From Thalassotalea marina (GTDB taxonomy: Bacteria > Pseudomonadota > Gammaproteobacteria > Enterobacterales > Alteromonadaceae): DNA of 64,000 nucleotides. A program made the translations under genes and the position numbers. Positions 62,965-64,000 of this stretch are shown here, in pieces (within the stretch, counting starts at the first letter, position 1; each line of letters starts with the position of its first letter). The notes below the pieces were generated by a model. It saw only the letters and a list, made by a program, of their open reading frames with translations. It was not told the origin of the DNA and ran no database searches. Where the stretch lies: assembly GCF_014656435.1 (NCBI RefSeq), contig NZ_BNCK01000003.1, forward strand, positions 248,001-312,000, written 5' to 3'.

Positions 62965-63453
62965 ATGAATTATGAAACTATTTATTTCGCGGTATTAATT
63001 GGCATTGGCGCTACCATCACTATGGATATTTGGGCTTGGCTTAAACGCGTACTGTTTAATCAAGCATCTCTAGATTATCGCTTGGTTGGCCGTTGGGTTT
63101 TACATTGGTTTTGTTTAACCTTTTCCCATCAGAGTATTCAACAAGCACAAGTTAAATCAGGTGAACTTGCCGTAGGTTGGTTAGTTCATTATTTAACAGG
63201 TATTGTATTTGCCTTTGGATTTGTTGCTGTTTGGGGTGATCAATGGACATCGCCAGAATTTATTCCCGCAATTATCACTGGGGTTGCCACTATTGTTTTT
63301 CCGCTATTTGTCATGCAACCCTCTTTTGGTATGGGAATAGCAGCCCGTAAAACACCAAAGCCTTGGTTAGCTCGCAAAAATGCGCTGATCACTCATAGTA
63401 TTTTTGGTTTAGGCTTATATTTCAGCTCCTTGCTAATTTATTGGATTCTTTAA
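62965..63453 (+). CDS. DUF2938-family membrane protein
   Basis: A 162-residue protein with four TM helices (YFAVLIGIGATITMDIWAW, LAVGWLVHYLTGIVFAFGFVAV, FIPAIITGVATIVFPLFVM, SIFGLGLYFSSLLIYWI). The patterns TMDIWAWLKR and QPSFGMGIAARKTP are typical of DUF2938, a family of unknown function common in marine Gammaproteobacteria. ATG 62965 with AGGGG upstream is chosen over an in-frame start at 62908. It is divergent from the MerR gene and has a MerR-type promoter; the inducing signal and transport role are unknown. Confidence 0.88.
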   Translation: MNYETIYFAVLIGIGATITMDIWAWLKRVLFNQASLDYRLVGRWVLHWFCLTFSHQSIQQAQVKSGELAVGWLVHYLTGIVFAFGFVAVWGDQWTSPEFIPAIITGVATIVFPLFVMQPSFGMGIAARKTPKPWLARKNALITHSIFGLGLYFSSLLIYWIL

Positions 63454-63467
63454 AATCATGATGAAAG

Positions 63468-63505
63468 GTTAGCCACTTACACCTTGCAAGTGGCTAACAA
63501 TTTTT
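63468..63505 (+). terminator. terminator between DUF2938 and cydB
   Basis: GTTAGCCACTT / AAGTGGCTAAC, a perfect 11-bp stem with a 9-nt loop and trailing T-rich sequence, between the convergent genes. Confidence 0.85.
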
Positions 63506-63516
63506 GATTTTTTAGC

Positions 63517-64000
63517 TTAGTAGTAACGTAAGTCTTGTACTTTTCCCCAAAATACTCGATACGAATAGGCGGTATAACACAAGATAGTTGGCACCACGAC
63601 AATAGCACCGTAGAGGATAAAGTTAAGTGCTTCCGGCGCTGCAACCGATTCCCATATGGTCAGTTGGTTTGGCACTATGTATGGAAAGAAGCTAAACGCT
63701 AACCCAAAAAAGCTTAAGCTAAAAATAAATACCACGATAAAAAATGGTAATCCAGAGCCCGGTTCAGATTGTTTAGCCAAGTGATTTAAAACCAGTCGAC
63801 AAATAACAAATAACACACAACACACCATAGGTAAGGGCAATAAAAACATAGCATACGGCCAAGAGAACCACTTTTGATACACTTCAGGGTTTACCCATAA
63901 GTTAACCGCAGATACCAGTAAAATACCAACAAAGGTGATCACGACACTGCGTTGAGCAATTTTAATTGCTTTTTGCTGTAGCTCACCCTCAGTTTTCATC
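63517..64000 (-). CDS. cydB: cytochrome bd ubiquinol oxidase subunit II, C-terminal part (cut by window edge)
   Basis: The last 160 or so residues of a CydB-type protein with four TM helices: VVITFVGILLVSAVNLWV, YAMFLLPLPMVCCVLFVICRLV, FFIVVFIFSLSFFGLAFSFFPYIVP and ALNFILYGAIVVVPTILCYTAYSYRVFWGK. The segments NLWV..EVYQKWFSW, FPYIVPNQLTIWESVA and the C-terminal YSYRVFWGKV are CydB landmarks. The N-terminal half and cydA should lie beyond the window. No cydX-sized ORF fits in the 63-nt gap downstream. The bd oxidase is the high-affinity quinol oxidase used at low oxygen. Confidence 0.93.
   Translation of the reverse strand, partial: MKTEGELQQKAIKIAQRSVVITFVGILLVSAVNLWVNPEVYQKWFSWPYAMFLLPLPMVCCVLFVICRLVLNHLAKQSEPGSGLPFFIVVFIFSLSFFGLAFSFFPYIVPNQLTIWESVAAPEALNFILYGAIVVVPTILCYTAYSYRVFWGKVQDLRYY

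Overview
The window looks like chromosomal DNA of a marine gammaproteobacterium of the Alteromonadales, most like a Colwelliaceae/Thalassotalea-type genome. The grounds are moderate to low GC, many TonB-dependent receptors, chemoreceptors and secreted enzymes, and syntenies such as yicC/rph-pyrE and csrC-yihI-hemN. The genus-level call is inference, because no 16S gene or database comparison was available.

Layout. (1) 1-507 is the N-terminal part of yicC on the minus strand. Its usual divergent neighbour rph-pyrE appears only at 32182, so about 31.6 kb of accessory DNA lies between them. (2) 696-20321 is a catabolic locus for alpha-mannosylated glycoconjugates. The minus-strand operon holds two GH92 exo-alpha-mannosidases, an FHS-type sugar permease, a PfkB fructokinase and an AGE-family mannose isomerase. 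A LacI regulator starts divergently. On the plus strand lie two secreted F5/8C-PKD-BSP metallopeptidases and two large TonB-dependent receptors. Four copies of the palindrome TTGGAACGTTCCAA plus one degenerate copy lie before every transcription unit, so the locus looks like one regulon. The proposed flow is: surface peptidases and mannosidases trim mannoproteins or glycopeptides, TonB receptors import fragments, mannose enters the cytoplasm and goes mannose -> fructose -> fructose-6-P. (3) 20388-28921 has a chemoreceptor, two inverted paralogous pairs of porin plus mini PstS-like protein, a third TonB receptor and a solitary SBP_bac_3 protein. (4) 29069-31976 encodes a Tat-exported GMC-type dehydrogenase with its small subunit and a thioredoxin-like protein.

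(5) From rph-pyrE onward the content is mostly core: META lipoprotein, a MITE-like element, a peroxiredoxin-like protein, a hybrid sensor kinase, GNAT, a chemoreceptor, purU, an M61 peptidase and a VOC protein. Then comes a CsrB/CsrC-type regulatory RNA in its canonical place before yihI, a DUF2489 gene and hemN (with a likely FNR site), DUF1285 and tRNA-His. (6) 49593-55521 is a run of small envelope and stress proteins: DUF1328, a small lipoprotein, OsmC, YqjD/YqjE-like proteins, a beta-barrel, a BON-domain protein, a DUF2383 four-helix protein and Pmp3. (7) 55547-64000 holds an AsmA-like protein, mltC, an ICMT-like methyltransferase, a WD40-like lipoprotein and a P-loop kinase. It ends with the glutathione-dependent formaldehyde detoxification genes (merR-adhC-fghA), a DUF2938 membrane protein with a MerR-type promoter, and the C-terminal end of cydB.

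The most interesting candidates are the BSP-peptidase/GH92/TonB mannoprotein system inserted between yicC and rph, the duplicated porin/mini-PstS pairs, the GMC dehydrogenase without a cytochrome subunit, the 271-bp MITE-like element and the tandemly duplicated tRNA-His tail.
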